A stretch of DNA of 64,000 nt from JAFNGF01 sp964567045 (GTDB lineage: Bacteria; Planctomycetota; Phycisphaerae; Sedimentisphaerales; Anaerobacaceae): positions 1-64,000 of the forward strand of contig CAZMLE010000011.1 in NCBI GenBank assembly GCA_964567045.1, read 5' to 3'. How positions within the stretch are numbered: position 1 is the stretch's first letter; each line of letters starts with the position of its first letter. The notes beneath the pieces are model-generated. The model had not been told where the DNA came from, did not search any database, and saw nothing but the letters and a program-made list of their open reading frames with translations. This document shows positions 33,701 through 41,402 of this stretch, one piece after another. Made by a program: the position numbers and the translations under genes.

Positions 33701-35242
33701 AGCTGGATTACCAAAGTCTCTGGCGATGGATCGCTCTGTCAGGCGAAAATCACCATTGGCCGCGTCTACGAACAGAGAGTCAACGTTGCAATTGATAACC
33801 TCTGTGTTATTAATAGTGAACGGATAGGATGGACCGGCAGTACCGTTAGGGTTGTTGCCAAATATATTATTGCCGTGATTGATTACGCGATTGTCGCCAC
33901 CCGCCCGCATGCCGAAATATTGCCAGATATTGTTGTACATATTGGTAATCGTACTGCCACCTGACTCAAAGCTGAAATCTACAGTTACTGGCGAATATCC
34001 GACCGGGCCAACGAAAGTATTGTTATTCATGTTTACGGTTCCACCGAGCCCAGACATCAGTGTTGGCTTGGGAGCTATAACGAGATTGTTCTCTATGGTA
34101 ATATCATCAGGGCCGATTGTCTTGAGTCCCTGAGCACCGCCTTGCCCCATGCCTCGATTGATTATGTTACCCCTAATAGTTACCCGTTGAGCAGATGAAT
34201 GGACTTGTATTCCGTCGGTATGTTCGTAATCAACCTTTGTAATGTTACTGAGCGTAGCACCACTTGTCTGGCCAGAAATGGTCCCACCACCATTGGCAGC
34301 CGTCTTAAAATCCGTCTGTGATGTCTGGTATATGGAACGTATAGAACCGCTGATGCTGCGGTAGATTCCTTGCGCGTTTGTACCAGCTTGAACAACATTC
34401 TCGTCCACAGTGAAGGTTCCGGTTCTAGTACCGGTGATTTGTACGGTTGCCCGATATTTGCTTATATCGTAGATGTAGTTGCCTTGTATAAGTCCATCGG
34501 TTGCAGCGGAGACGCTCATACCATCCTCGCCTATGTAGTGAATTGTATTATTAAGAACTTGTATATGATTGCCCGTACCGCTAGCTCCAATGCCCCGATA
34601 AGCATTCTGAATATTACATCCTTGTACTGTTATGTAGTTTGCATCAGATATTTTAACACCGTACCCTGCAACATAAGGCGCATGATAGCCCTGGATGGTG
34701 AGGAACTGAAGGGTAATGTTACAATCTACTACTTGTACATATGATGTAGCGGTGATGCTAATTCCACCGGTCAGAGCAAAACCTTCAATTTTAATATATG
34801 ACCGGCCATTACCTGCTCCACCCCATTTATCTGCATTCTCAACCTGCACGGTACTTAATGTTGGAGTATGCCCAACATCCGCCTTGTAAGTTATCCAGTT
34901 ATTCCTGTAAAACAAGTACCCTTGCCCATCGTCTGTACTTTCTCTGAACGTTCCGTAATTGCCGTTCCTGAAATAAACGGTGTCGCCTTCCTGCACTTTC
35001 GGTCCTGCACCATTATACCAGGTATAGGCTCTATTCAGAGTCTTCCAAGGGTCGGCACTTGTGCCTAGATTACCATCGTTGCCACCAGCGTCATCGACAT
35101 AATACGTCGCTGCGATTGCAGTACGACTGGAGAGAGTAATGAAGAACAGGCCAGCAATTAGCAAGGAGAGCACCGAAAATATATGTAGCGGCTGCCGATT
35201 AGTGCTGCGCAGCAGCCCATGTGCGCTGGCTGAGTCTACCAT
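30782..35242 (-). CDS. Very large secreted beta-helix / He_PIG / beta-propeller protein with C-terminal membrane anchor
   Basis: A 1486-residue exported protein. A signal peptide (residues ~20-44) ends near SRTAIA-ATYYVDDAGG. Residues ~45-530 form a right-handed parallel beta-helix (pectate-lyase/NosD-like repeats, IEGFALTGGISI, VQGCNIQNAYRGI). Three tandem He_PIG/cadherin-like domains start near 539, 629 and 716 (each P-V-L-x-x-I-G-D-K-S..SGATF.GQTF.WTP). An Ig-like domain (~800-915) and a sialidase-like propeller (~930-1290, repeated VVWQDNR-type blades with W.D.R) follow. After a ZU5-like domain comes a Gly tract with Cys (GGGGGGGCTLS, ~1440), a hydrophobic helix and an Arg-rich end, a tripartite sorting signal. 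It probably binds or degrades polysaccharide at the surface. RBS AGGAGG precedes ATG 35242. Confidence 0.85.
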   Translation of the reverse strand: MVDSASAHGLLRSTNRQPLHIFSVLSLLIAGLFFITLSSRTAIAATYYVDDAGGNDGNLGTSADPWKTLNRAYTWYNGAGPKVQEGDTVYFRNGNYGTFRESTDDGQGYLFYRNNWITYKADVGHTPTLSTVQVENADKWGGAGNGRSYIKIEGFALTGGISITATSYVQVVDCNITLQFLTIQGYHAPYVAGYGVKISDANYITVQGCNIQNAYRGIGASGTGNHIQVLNNTIHYIGEDGMSVSAATDGLIQGNYIYDISKYRATVQITGTRTGTFTVDENVVQAGTNAQGIYRSISGSIRSIYQTSQTDFKTAANGGGTISGQTSGATLSNITKVDYEHTDGIQVHSSAQRVTIRGNIINRGMGQGGAQGLKTIGPDDITIENNLVIAPKPTLMSGLGGTVNMNNNTFVGPVGYSPVTVDFSFESGGSTITNMYNNIWQYFGMRAGGDNRVINHGNNIFGNNPNGTAGPSYPFTINNTEVINCNVDSLFVDAANGDFRLTERSIARDFGNPAYAPATDIAGKPRDSLPDAGCYEYRGPVLETIGDKSVFVNNLLTFTINATDPDGDPITYSAQNLPSGATFVGQTFSWTPTDQQVGTYQVKFAASDGAEYDSETITIAVRSTASNRPPVLAPIGDKSLGEGAILNFTVSANDADGDPVTYSVQNLPSGAAFAGQTFTWTPAYNQAGTYQLTFTVSDGLAQDSETITIAVGNVNRAPVLGSIGDKSAYANELLTFSVQATDADNDQIQYSAQGLASGATFTSQTFNWTPSPSQVGGYSVTFIASDGRSQDSEAIAITVHAEDKSPPSVTNCSPAANSIQVPLNSLITLHVVDTAKGVDANSVIIKVNNGTVYTGNTTHYSSPTGDCRRIGTKAGYTFSYQPNEMFDFEQQVTVAVNATDLGGNVMNEYSYSFWTEMRSFGKNKKASSGLDNLACGSPATTRDSTGNTYVVWHAGPTGSRDIYFSRLTEGAANFGSSIQLTADSADQCNPAIAIDGSDYLYVVWQDNRRGNWDIYMSNSADGINWSAANRVTDSNNNEVSPAIAIGSTGRAAIAWQDDRAGNQDIYLATSSDAFANKAVSQITSVASDQTEPAITVDSGNTVYVVWTDRRNGSSDIYGAASNNGPWTNVPIVSNANNQSSPVIAVEAAGSTLHLLWVDSTPGNNDIFYATTNGLPSSPLVGSSIIDDSSGADQLEPAIAVTGSTGADLKVFACWQDWRNVGGSSRDTDIYFVELTSDGKTNIFVGDDGTNANQSEPAMAVDRYGYPYTVWSDSRATNPPIYYAGCTYMDPAPLAAQAVSASAGATVGVNPANIDSIDDVSVIVPAGACPCDVEITISRIMNPPEFVVQCLAAYDFGPSGMQFSQPVTVTIPYVISGTGTSATPYWFNSLTGALSQQGVTDIRDIVISPTLHALSFKTTHFTAFYLMSGSASDAAAGGGGGGGCTLSAAGEGNVVEFLLPYLALASVTLMLKLRDARNRRPHNTLNK

Positions 35243-35363
35243 ACTGTTGACCTCCTACCACAAGCTTGCTCGGTGTGGCCAGAGTACCAACTAAATTGTA
35301 ATAATAAGCTACGCCACAGCCAAACGAAAACTTGGGCCTCCTACCCACCAGATCGCTAAATCC

Positions 35364-35392
35364 ATTATAGGACTTTTTTTCAGATACGTAAA
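35364..35392 (-). promoter_or_regulatory. Putative sigma-70 promoter for the large secreted protein
   Basis: On the minus strand -35 TTTACG (35392-35387) and a perfect -10 TATAAT (35369-35364) are 17 bases apart. The transcript would start near 35356, giving a leader of about 115 bases before ATG 35242. Confidence 0.55.
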
Positions 35393-35598
35393 CAAAAAGC
35401 TGAACAAAGTGGCGAATACCAAGATATCTGGGGTACTGGGCCTAACACCAAGAAGGTCTCACTATGACGAATGGGTGCCTCTCTCCGGAGACCAGCCAAT
35501 TAAGCATCCGTGGTCATTGTCAGGCGCATAGGCTTCTTCGAAAGTTATCGGAAGTTATGCAGAAATCTCTAAGGTGAGGGCTTTTTGTTAAGATTTCC

Positions 35599-35628
35599 TT
35601 GACAAACGGACGATTGAGTGGGTATCTT
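35599..35628 (+). promoter_or_regulatory. Putative sigma-70 promoter of the right-arm operon
   Basis: A perfect -35 TTGACA (35599-35604) and a -10-like TATCTT (35623-35628) are separated by 18 bases. Transcription would start near 35635, ~380 bases before the first gene. It diverges from the promoter at 35364-35392. Confidence 0.45.
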
Positions 35629-35635
35629 GATGACT

Positions 35636-35898
35636 AAGTCAGGTGTTTCAGGGAGGAGGTGCCTGCAAGTATCAATTGTTTGAGGGTAAGAGGCGGTGGT
35701 CGGAGCGCGTAATGTCTGTGATCTGACTACCCCTAAAGGGGTATTGAATTCGGCTTATGTCTTTCACGGCTGTTTGAGCACCGATTTTATCAAGCCCCGA
35801 CGTATGCAACTGGGCTGTTGCCGCAATTCCTAACGGACAGAAGGGAGACGCTCAAGTAGGGGATAACTGCGACCCTTGGTGAGCCTGACCGGGCAGGT
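35636..35898 (+). other. Long 5' leader of the right-arm operon
   Basis: Non-coding stretch between the putative promoter and the 99-nt RNA element. It contains a perfect hairpin, TACCCC (35728-35733) with GGGGTA (35738-35743) and a TAAA loop, and several GC-rich short complementarities such as CCTGACCGGGCAGG (35885-35896). I recognise no known riboswitch consensus. Absence of open frames supports an untranslated leader. Confidence 0.4.
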
Positions 35899-35997
35899 AA
35901 AGACACAAGCGACTAAGACTGGCATAGAGAGGTGACCTGACTTCTCTTTTGCAAACGGTTGTTTCGGTTTTTGCCATGCACCCGACGGGGACGGAGT
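35899..35997 (+). ncRNA. Unrecognised structured RNA element, copy 1
   Basis: A 99-nt segment starting AAAGACACAAGCG and ending GGGGACGGAGT, 84/99 identical without gaps to 36647-36745. It can fold as a three-way junction. A closing stem pairs GGC (35921-35923) with GCC (35973-35975). Hairpin A is AGAGAGG (35926-35932) with CTTCTCT (35941-35947) and loop TGACCTGA. Hairpin B is AAAC (35953-35956) with GTTT (35967-35970). Relative to copy 2, a G-C pair becomes C-G and a G-U becomes A-U in hairpin A, and C-G becomes U-A in hairpin B. It ends 18 bases before the methyltransferase ATG, so a cis-regulatory role is plausible. Confidence 0.6.
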
Positions 35998-36015
35998 GTG
36001 TTTAAATGAGAGGCC

Positions 36016-36618
36016 ATGAGTACCGCAAAGAAACTAAGGAAACCAGTTTCGCTTCGGGCAATTGTACACTATATACTCACACGCTTTGGTAGTCCACGGC
36101 TGCGAAGTTGGGCGTTTGACCAGAAATACTCTAAGTGTGCTTGGTACCGGTTTGATGACACCCGCAGCCCTGTAATCGTCAATTCTGTAGAAAGGTATGC
36201 CAGGAAAGGGCGGGTTTTAGACCTCGGGTGTGGTGCGGGCTATCTTGCTTCTCATCTGAACCCTGACTGCTTCGAATCTTATCTTGGCGTGGATATCTCT
36301 TCAGAGGCAATTAGTAAGGCACAAAAAAGGAAAACTGAGAAGATAAACTTCGAGGTCGGCGACATACAGGACTACAAATGTAAGGAAGAGTATGACCTTA
36401 TCGTATTCGAAGAATCATTATATTATGTGCCTTTTTTTCGACGGCGACTTCTACGACGTTATGCTCGCTGCCTTCGGCCCGGCGGGCTATTTCTCGTTAC
36501 CGTCCGAGATCCTGATCGGTTCAGAGGTATGATAAGGATGATCCGGAAGGACTTCCAGGTGGTTGAGGACAGATTCACCTCTCCGACAGGCAGACGTCTG
36601 ATTTTGCTATTTCGCTGA
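36016..36618 (+). CDS. Class I SAM-dependent methyltransferase
   Basis: A 200-residue protein with a basic N-terminus and a Methyltransf_11-type fold: GRVLDLGCGAGYLASHL (motif I, near residue 65), YLGVDISSEAI (acidic strand 2), NFEVGDIQDYK, YDLIVFEESLYYV (motif II) and RCLRPGGLFLVTV. The acceptor is unknown; a sugar residue of the exopolysaccharide is likely. It is the first gene after the operon leader and is flanked on both sides by copies of the 99-nt RNA element. RBS GAGAGG is directly upstream of ATG 36016. Confidence 0.78.
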   Translation: MSTAKKLRKPVSLRAIVHYILTRFGSPRLRSWAFDQKYSKCAWYRFDDTRSPVIVNSVERYARKGRVLDLGCGAGYLASHLNPDCFESYLGVDISSEAISKAQKRKTEKINFEVGDIQDYKCKEEYDLIVFEESLYYVPFFRRRLLRRYARCLRPGGLFLVTVRDPDRFRGMIRMIRKDFQVVEDRFTSPTGRRLILLFR

Positions 36619-36646
36619 CAGAACTCTATTTCCGACCAGGAACGGA

Positions 36647-36745
36647 AAAGACAAAGGCGATTAGGACCGGCATACAGAAGTGACCTGACTTCTGTTTTGC
36701 AAATGGTTGTATCAATTTTGGCCATGCAGCCGAAGGGGACGGAGT
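36647..36745 (+). ncRNA. Unrecognised structured RNA element, copy 2
   Basis: Starts AAAGACAAAGGCG and ends GGGGACGGAGT, 99 nt like copy 1. Hairpin A is ACAGAAG (36674-36680) with CTTCTGT (36689-36695), all Watson-Crick; hairpin B is AAAT (36701-36704) with ATTT (36715-36718). The closing GGC/GCC is conserved. It lies between the methyltransferase stop and the flippase start. Confidence 0.6.
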
Positions 36746-36797
36746 ACGCAGTGAACTATTGGCGATTGGGAGACCCAGCGGGCAATTAGCACTAACC

Positions 36798-38390
36798 ATG
36801 CTACCTACTATATTGGCGACAAAAGAGCAGGGATTGACAGAAACACCTGGGGAGAACGATTTTTTTGACACGGCTCATCTGAAGCCGGATTTAAAGGGGC
36901 GCTTTGTACGCGGCAGCGCCATAACCATGCTTGGACAGGCAGCCAGCTTTATCGTCCATACCGGGTCAACTATTGTTCTGGCACGGCTGCTGACTCCGCA
37001 GGATTACGGTCTGATTGCGATGGTTACGGCTGTGACGGGGTTCATAATGATTTTCAAAGACCTCGGGCTTTCCACCGCCACAGTCCAAAAAGCCCAGACC
37101 AATCATCAACAGATAAGCACACTGTTCTGGATAAACGTTGCCATCAGCACCATCGCAATGTTAGTGACTGCCGCCTTATCGCCTGCTATTGCATGGTTCT
37201 ATAACGAACCTCGGCTCATCTGGATTGGATTAGCGCTCTCAACGAGTTTTTTATTTGTTGGCCTGAGCGTTCAGCACCAGGCGCTGCTCAGAAGGCAGAT
37301 GCGTTTTGGAGCGGTGGTAACCAGAGATATTGCCAGTATGCTCGTCGGAGTCGTGCTGGCTATCTTGCTGGCCTGGTTTGGGGCAGCTTATTGGGCGATA
37401 GTTGCTATGCAGGTCGGAACGGCAGTTTCCGGCACGATAATGCTATGGCTTGTCTGCAAATGGCGGCCCGGTTTGCCTGTCCGAGGGGCCGGTGTCCGCT
37501 CAATGCTGCACTTTGGTCTGGACATCACGGGCTTTCAGATAGTGAACTACTTCGCCCGTAACGCTGACAAGATCCTCCTTGGCCGCTTCCACGGCTCTTA
37601 TGTAACAGGGTTGTACAGCAGGGCATATAGTCTATTCATGCTCCCCATCAGCCAGATACGTGCTCCTCTGATAGCTGTTGCTATACCGGCCCTCAGCCAC
37701 ATCCAGAATGAGCCAACTCGATACGCAAGGTACTATTACAAACTCTCCTCTTTTATCGCATTTGTAACTATGCCCCTTGCGGGCTTTCTATTTGTCTGCT
37801 CGGAAAGCCTTATCCGTCTGCTACTTGGTGAAAAGTGGATGGATGCAAATCTCATTTTCAAAATATTGGCTGTGGCCGCCTTTATACAAGCTGTCGAGAC
37901 CACCCGGGGCCTTACCCTGATTTCGCTGGGGTTGAGTAAGAAATATCTAAAGGTTGGGATATTCACGAGCGCAGTTTTTGTCCTGGCCTTTGCCGTAGGC
38001 GTTCGCTGGGGGGCTCGTGGCGTCGCGCTATCTTATGTTATCAGCGAGTACTTGATTATGATTCCGTCATTGTGGTACTCTTTTAGAAAGACTCCCGTGT
38101 CAGTTCTGGGGTTTTTCAAGGTCATCTCGCAGCCGGCCGTTACCAGCCTTGTGGCTACTGCAATAATGTTCCTGGGCTACAAGTTCCTGCTGGCCAATCA
38201 GCCGGATATTATCGTCGTTGCCGTTTGCTTTAGCATTGGCCTTTTGGCATATCTTTTGACGCTGGTCTTGATGCCAGGCGGGGCACGAATCTTGAAAGAT
38301 TGTGCCTCATATACAGTACTACTGTTTCAAACGAACCGGAATCCCTTGGAGGAGCAGCAAGCAAGCCGGGATGAAGGGCCTTTATCTTAG
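36798..38390 (+). CDS. Lipopolysaccharide biosynthesis flippase, WzxC/MOP superfamily
   Basis: A ~530-residue polytopic protein with 12-14 helices. After a ~40-residue cytoplasmic head it shows the family start LKGRFVRGSAITMLGQAASF, then IVLARLLTPQDYGLIAMVTA and FKDLGLSTATVQKAQTN, typical of WzxC-type flippases for lipid-linked oligosaccharides. The start is uncertain. ATG 36798 lacks a clear ribosome-binding site; a TTG at 36759, 14 bases after GGACGGAG at the end of RNA copy 2, would add 13 residues and would tie translation to that element. It overlaps the following methyltransferase gene by 20 bases. Confidence 0.85.
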   Translation: MLPTILATKEQGLTETPGENDFFDTAHLKPDLKGRFVRGSAITMLGQAASFIVHTGSTIVLARLLTPQDYGLIAMVTAVTGFIMIFKDLGLSTATVQKAQTNHQQISTLFWINVAISTIAMLVTAALSPAIAWFYNEPRLIWIGLALSTSFLFVGLSVQHQALLRRQMRFGAVVTRDIASMLVGVVLAILLAWFGAAYWAIVAMQVGTAVSGTIMLWLVCKWRPGLPVRGAGVRSMLHFGLDITGFQIVNYFARNADKILLGRFHGSYVTGLYSRAYSLFMLPISQIRAPLIAVAIPALSHIQNEPTRYARYYYKLSSFIAFVTMPLAGFLFVCSESLIRLLLGEKWMDANLIFKILAVAAFIQAVETTRGLTLISLGLSKKYLKVGIFTSAVFVLAFAVGVRWGARGVALSYVISEYLIMIPSLWYSFRKTPVSVLGFFKVISQPAVTSLVATAIMFLGYKFLLANQPDIIVVAVCFSIGLLAYLLTLVLMPGGARILKDCASYTVLLFQTNRNPLEEQQASRDEGPLS

Positions 38391-39144
38391 AGACTTCAAA
38401 AGCATAAGGCCTCGTAGAATGGGTGTTTGGAAGAGCATTTACCGGAATAGATTCTCACAAAATGCGAACATGGTGGAGTTCATAGACTCATTAGCCTTAA
38501 CAGGCGAACAGAGAATTCTCGACATGGGCTGCGGATTCGGGAAGAATCTCAAGCTACTCAAAAGAAAGGGCCTGAAACCTCTTGGGGTGGATATTAGTAA
38601 ATCGATAGTAGAGGCCAACCTGGCTAACGGCCTGAATTGTACGACACTTGAAGAGTGGCAGAGGACTTCAGAATCTTACGAACTGATAATAATGTCCCAT
38701 ATCATCGAGCATTTTCTACCAAATGACCTGATGAACTTCATGAACCATTGTCTCTCGAGACTAAGAGTGGGAGGGCATCTTATCATCGCCACTCCGCTTA
38801 TGTCAAAGACTTTTTTCCACGATTTTGACCACATCAGACCGTATCCACCGCAAGCAATCGGTCAGATGTTCGCTGTGGATAAACCACAAGCGCAATTTCA
38901 CTCCAACTACAAACTTGAACTGATAGATGCTAGAACGCGCAAACGTGAGATAAGACTTTCACCGATGACCGCGCTTTACCTCAGACGGAATTGGCCGAGG
39001 GTGGAGGAATTCATCGTCGGAGTATTCAATTGGATGTACAGGTTGAGTAGAGGGTTTGTAGGGCAAACCGATGGGTGGATCGGCCTCTATAGAAACTTAG
39101 GCACAAGGACTATCACGAGCGAGATCAGCAATATGACTGGTTAG
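38371..39144 (+). CDS. Class I SAM-dependent methyltransferase
   Basis: A 257-residue methyltransferase. QRILDMGCGFGKNLKLLK is motif I near residue 48, LGVDISKSIVEAN is strand 2, YELIIMSHIIEHF is motif II, and RLRVGGHLIIATPL follows. A C-terminal ~110-residue region is rich in Arg and aromatic residues and may bind a lipid-linked glycan. ATG 38371 within the end of the flippase gene is chosen because the upstream in-frame codons belong to the flippase coding sequence. The acceptor cannot be assigned. Confidence 0.75.
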   Translation: MKGLYLRDFKSIRPRRMGVWKSIYRNRFSQNANMVEFIDSLALTGEQRILDMGCGFGKNLKLLKRKGLKPLGVDISKSIVEANLANGLNCTTLEEWQRTSESYELIIMSHIIEHFLPNDLMNFMNHCLSRLRVGGHLIIATPLMSKTFFHDFDHIRPYPPQAIGQMFAVDKPQAQFHSNYKLELIDARTRKREIRLSPMTALYLRRNWPRVEEFIVGVFNWMYRLSRGFVGQTDGWIGLYRNLGTRTITSEISNMTG

Positions 39145-39169
39145 ACCTTTATCCAAGGAGGTTAGGAGC

Positions 39170-40003
39170 GTGGACATTCATCTGGTTTTCGTCACTTACA
39201 ATCGTTTGCATTATAGTAAATTGGCGTTGTCGTCGGTATTGGGCGACCCGACGGAAGAATTCTCACTGACAATATGGGATAATGCCTCAACAGACGGCAC
39301 GGTTGAATATCTTAAAAACAAAGTTACCGACCATAGAATTGTTGATATTGTTTTTTCCAAAGATAACATTGGCCAGACAGCGGCTGTGAACGAAATTTGG
39401 AGCAAATCAAAGGCGGATTTGTTTGGAAAACTCGATAATGATTGTCTGATGACACCCGGATGGACTAAGACATTAGTAAGAGCCTACGAGGATATTGATG
39501 GGCTTGGCCTGATCGGGTGCTGGCGCTTTCCTTTAGAAGATTTTGATGAAAACTCTGTCCGAAAGGCCGGCAAAATTCAGACATTCGGCAAACACCAGAT
39601 TTTAAGGCATCCCTGGACCTGTGGCAGCGGGATGTTAATCAGACGCGAGACCTTCAACGAGTTTGGGCCAATCAGAGCCGGTACTACAACAAAATATCAA
39701 CTTCAGATTGCTTTATCTGGATACATCAATGGGTATTACTATCCCCTTATTCTCCAAGAACACATGGACGACCTTAAATCAAAACACTGTTTATTGAAAG
39801 ACGATGAGAGCATTCGCAAATATCGTGAAGTAACAGTGGTGCTGCGCGAGCACAATGTAAGGACAATGAAAGATCGATGGGCCAGACGCCGCCTTGTTCT
39901 GAGGAATCTAAACTGCGGCCCGTGGGACGTGAAATACTACGTAGGCTGGCGCGGCAAGATCAGGAACCTTAGAGAACGCATCCATAACATCATAAGGATG
40001 TGA
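39170..40003 (+). CDS. GT2 family glycosyltransferase
   Basis: A 277-residue GT-A protein. Motifs are HLVFVTYNRLHYSKLAL, TIWDNASTDGT, KDNIGQTAAVNEIW, and the KLDNDCLMTPGW metal-binding region (D-x-D variant DND) near residue 88, then WTCGSGMLIRR. It adds a sugar to the growing lipid-linked repeat unit at the cytoplasmic face. It starts at GTG 39170 with an excellent AAGGAGGTTAGGAG ribosome-binding site. There are no membrane segments. Confidence 0.85.
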   Translation: MDIHLVFVTYNRLHYSKLALSSVLGDPTEEFSLTIWDNASTDGTVEYLKNKVTDHRIVDIVFSKDNIGQTAAVNEIWSKSKADLFGKLDNDCLMTPGWTKTLVRAYEDIDGLGLIGCWRFPLEDFDENSVRKAGKIQTFGKHQILRHPWTCGSGMLIRRETFNEFGPIRAGTTTKYQLQIALSGYINGYYYPLILQEHMDDLKSKHCLLKDDESIRKYREVTVVLREHNVRTMKDRWARRRLVLRNLNCGPWDVKYYVGWRGKIRNLRERIHNIIRM

Positions 40004-40037
40004 ATCTGCGTTTAGTTGCTGTCTACCTGTGACCTTT

Positions 40038-41384
40038 ATGGAAGAGAAACACGATAAAGATGGTATCAGGATTTGTATGCTCGGTCCTTCGTTTGAGACA
40101 GGCAATATGGGGGTAAGTGCCCTAATGGAAGGAAGCATAAAGTGTATCCTCAATCGTTGGCCAGATGCGGAGATTACTCTCTTGGGTGCCGGATACGAGC
40201 CTCAGCAATACAATTTATTGGTTTCAGACAGACAAATACGTATTCAGACAATCCCGATAAGGTTTTCAAAAGACGTTTTCCTGCCATACCATTTCCTGGG
40301 ATTTCTGAGATATGGAATACTTGCGAAGGTACTGCCGGGGTCAAGAGTCAGAGAGGCGCTGCTTGATCGGAATCCATATTTTCGAGCCTTGTACGACGCT
40401 GACTTGGTGGTGGATATCACAGGCGGGGATAGCTTCAGCGACATATATGGCATGAAGAGGTTTATTACTGGCTTTTTGCGCAAGTGGCTGGCGAAAATCT
40501 TCCGAAAAAGGCTGGTGTTTTTGCCACAGACCTACGGGCCATTTAAGAGATGGTTAACAAAGAGAATGGCTCGAGGCATCTTGGATTATGCAGATGTAAT
40601 CTATTCGAGGGACTGTAATGGGATTGATTATGTAAAGAGGCTTCTCAAAAACAAAAATACGGATCAAAAAATAAAGTTTGTGCCTGATGTCGGATTTATT
40701 CTGGATCCTCGCAGGCCAAGAAACGGAGCGATAAGCTCATTGGAAGAGATTAAAGCCGCGAATATGGTACTGGTCGGCTTGAATATTAGCGGCTTAGTAG
40801 CCCGTCACAGTAACGCTACAGAGAACATGTTCAATCTGCACGTAGACTACCTTGCTCTGATCAACTCAGTCATTGAACTGTTGATGAGATACAGGCGTAC
40901 GGTGGTTTTGTTAGTGCCTCACGTGGTTGCTTCACCCGAATCCGAGGATTCTCGCGATGATGCCACCCACAAAAGAGGGTATGAGCAATCCGATGCGACT
41001 GCTTGCAGAAATGTGTATAACCAGACTGTCGATAAGTACAATGGGCGGATATTCTTGGTGGATGGTCATTACGACCACAAGGAGACCAAGTATATCATAG
41101 GATTATGTGATTTCTTCATCGGTTCGCGTATGCACGCCTGCATAGCGGCGCTTTCGCAGTGTATCCCCGCCCTTGGGCTGGCTTATAGCAAGAAATTCAC
41201 TGGGGTATTTGAGTCGGTGGGACTGCAGGAAATGGTTGTTGATCTGCGCGCTCACAACCAAGATCAAATTCTTAGGACTCTGCAAGATGCTTTTGAGAAG
41301 CGAGCAACTATAGCAGATCACTTGCGCAAGGCTATCCCTAATGTGCGGGCAGAGACCCTAAATATGTTTAAGGACTTTGGATGA
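40038..41384 (+). CDS. Polysaccharide pyruvyl transferase family protein
   Basis: A 448-residue enzyme of the CsaB/WcaK/PssM-type family, which transfers a ketal pyruvate from phosphoenolpyruvate to a sugar. Visible features are an N-terminal Rossmann-like start, CMLGPSFETGNMGVSALMEG, VVDITGGDSFSD, LVFLPQTYGPFKRW, DVIYSRDCNGIDYV and the C-terminal ICDFFIGSRMHACIAALSQC with the conserved Arg/His of the active site. ATG 40038 is preferred over GTG 40029. Next to it is an FrhB-like Fe-S protein, a recurrent partner of this family in exopolysaccharide loci. Confidence 0.82.
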   Translation: MEEKHDKDGIRICMLGPSFETGNMGVSALMEGSIKCILNRWPDAEITLLGAGYEPQQYNLLVSDRQIRIQTIPIRFSKDVFLPYHFLGFLRYGILAKVLPGSRVREALLDRNPYFRALYDADLVVDITGGDSFSDIYGMKRFITGFLRKWLAKIFRKRLVFLPQTYGPFKRWLTKRMARGILDYADVIYSRDCNGIDYVKRLLKNKNTDQKIKFVPDVGFILDPRRPRNGAISSLEEIKAANMVLVGLNISGLVARHSNATENMFNLHVDYLALINSVIELLMRYRRTVVLLVPHVVASPESEDSRDDATHKRGYEQSDATACRNVYNQTVDKYNGRIFLVDGHYDHKETKYIIGLCDFFIGSRMHACIAALSQCIPALGLAYSKKFTGVFESVGLQEMVVDLRAHNQDQILRTLQDAFEKRATIADHLRKAIPNVRAETLNMFKDFG

Positions 41385-41402
41385 CCTGAACATAACGCAA
41401 TC

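Noticed and set aside
35640..36000. Possible cobalamin or cyclic-di-GMP riboswitch in the operon leader
   Set aside because: The characteristic consensus boxes of those classes are not present; only generic hairpins and the repeated 99-nt element are seen.
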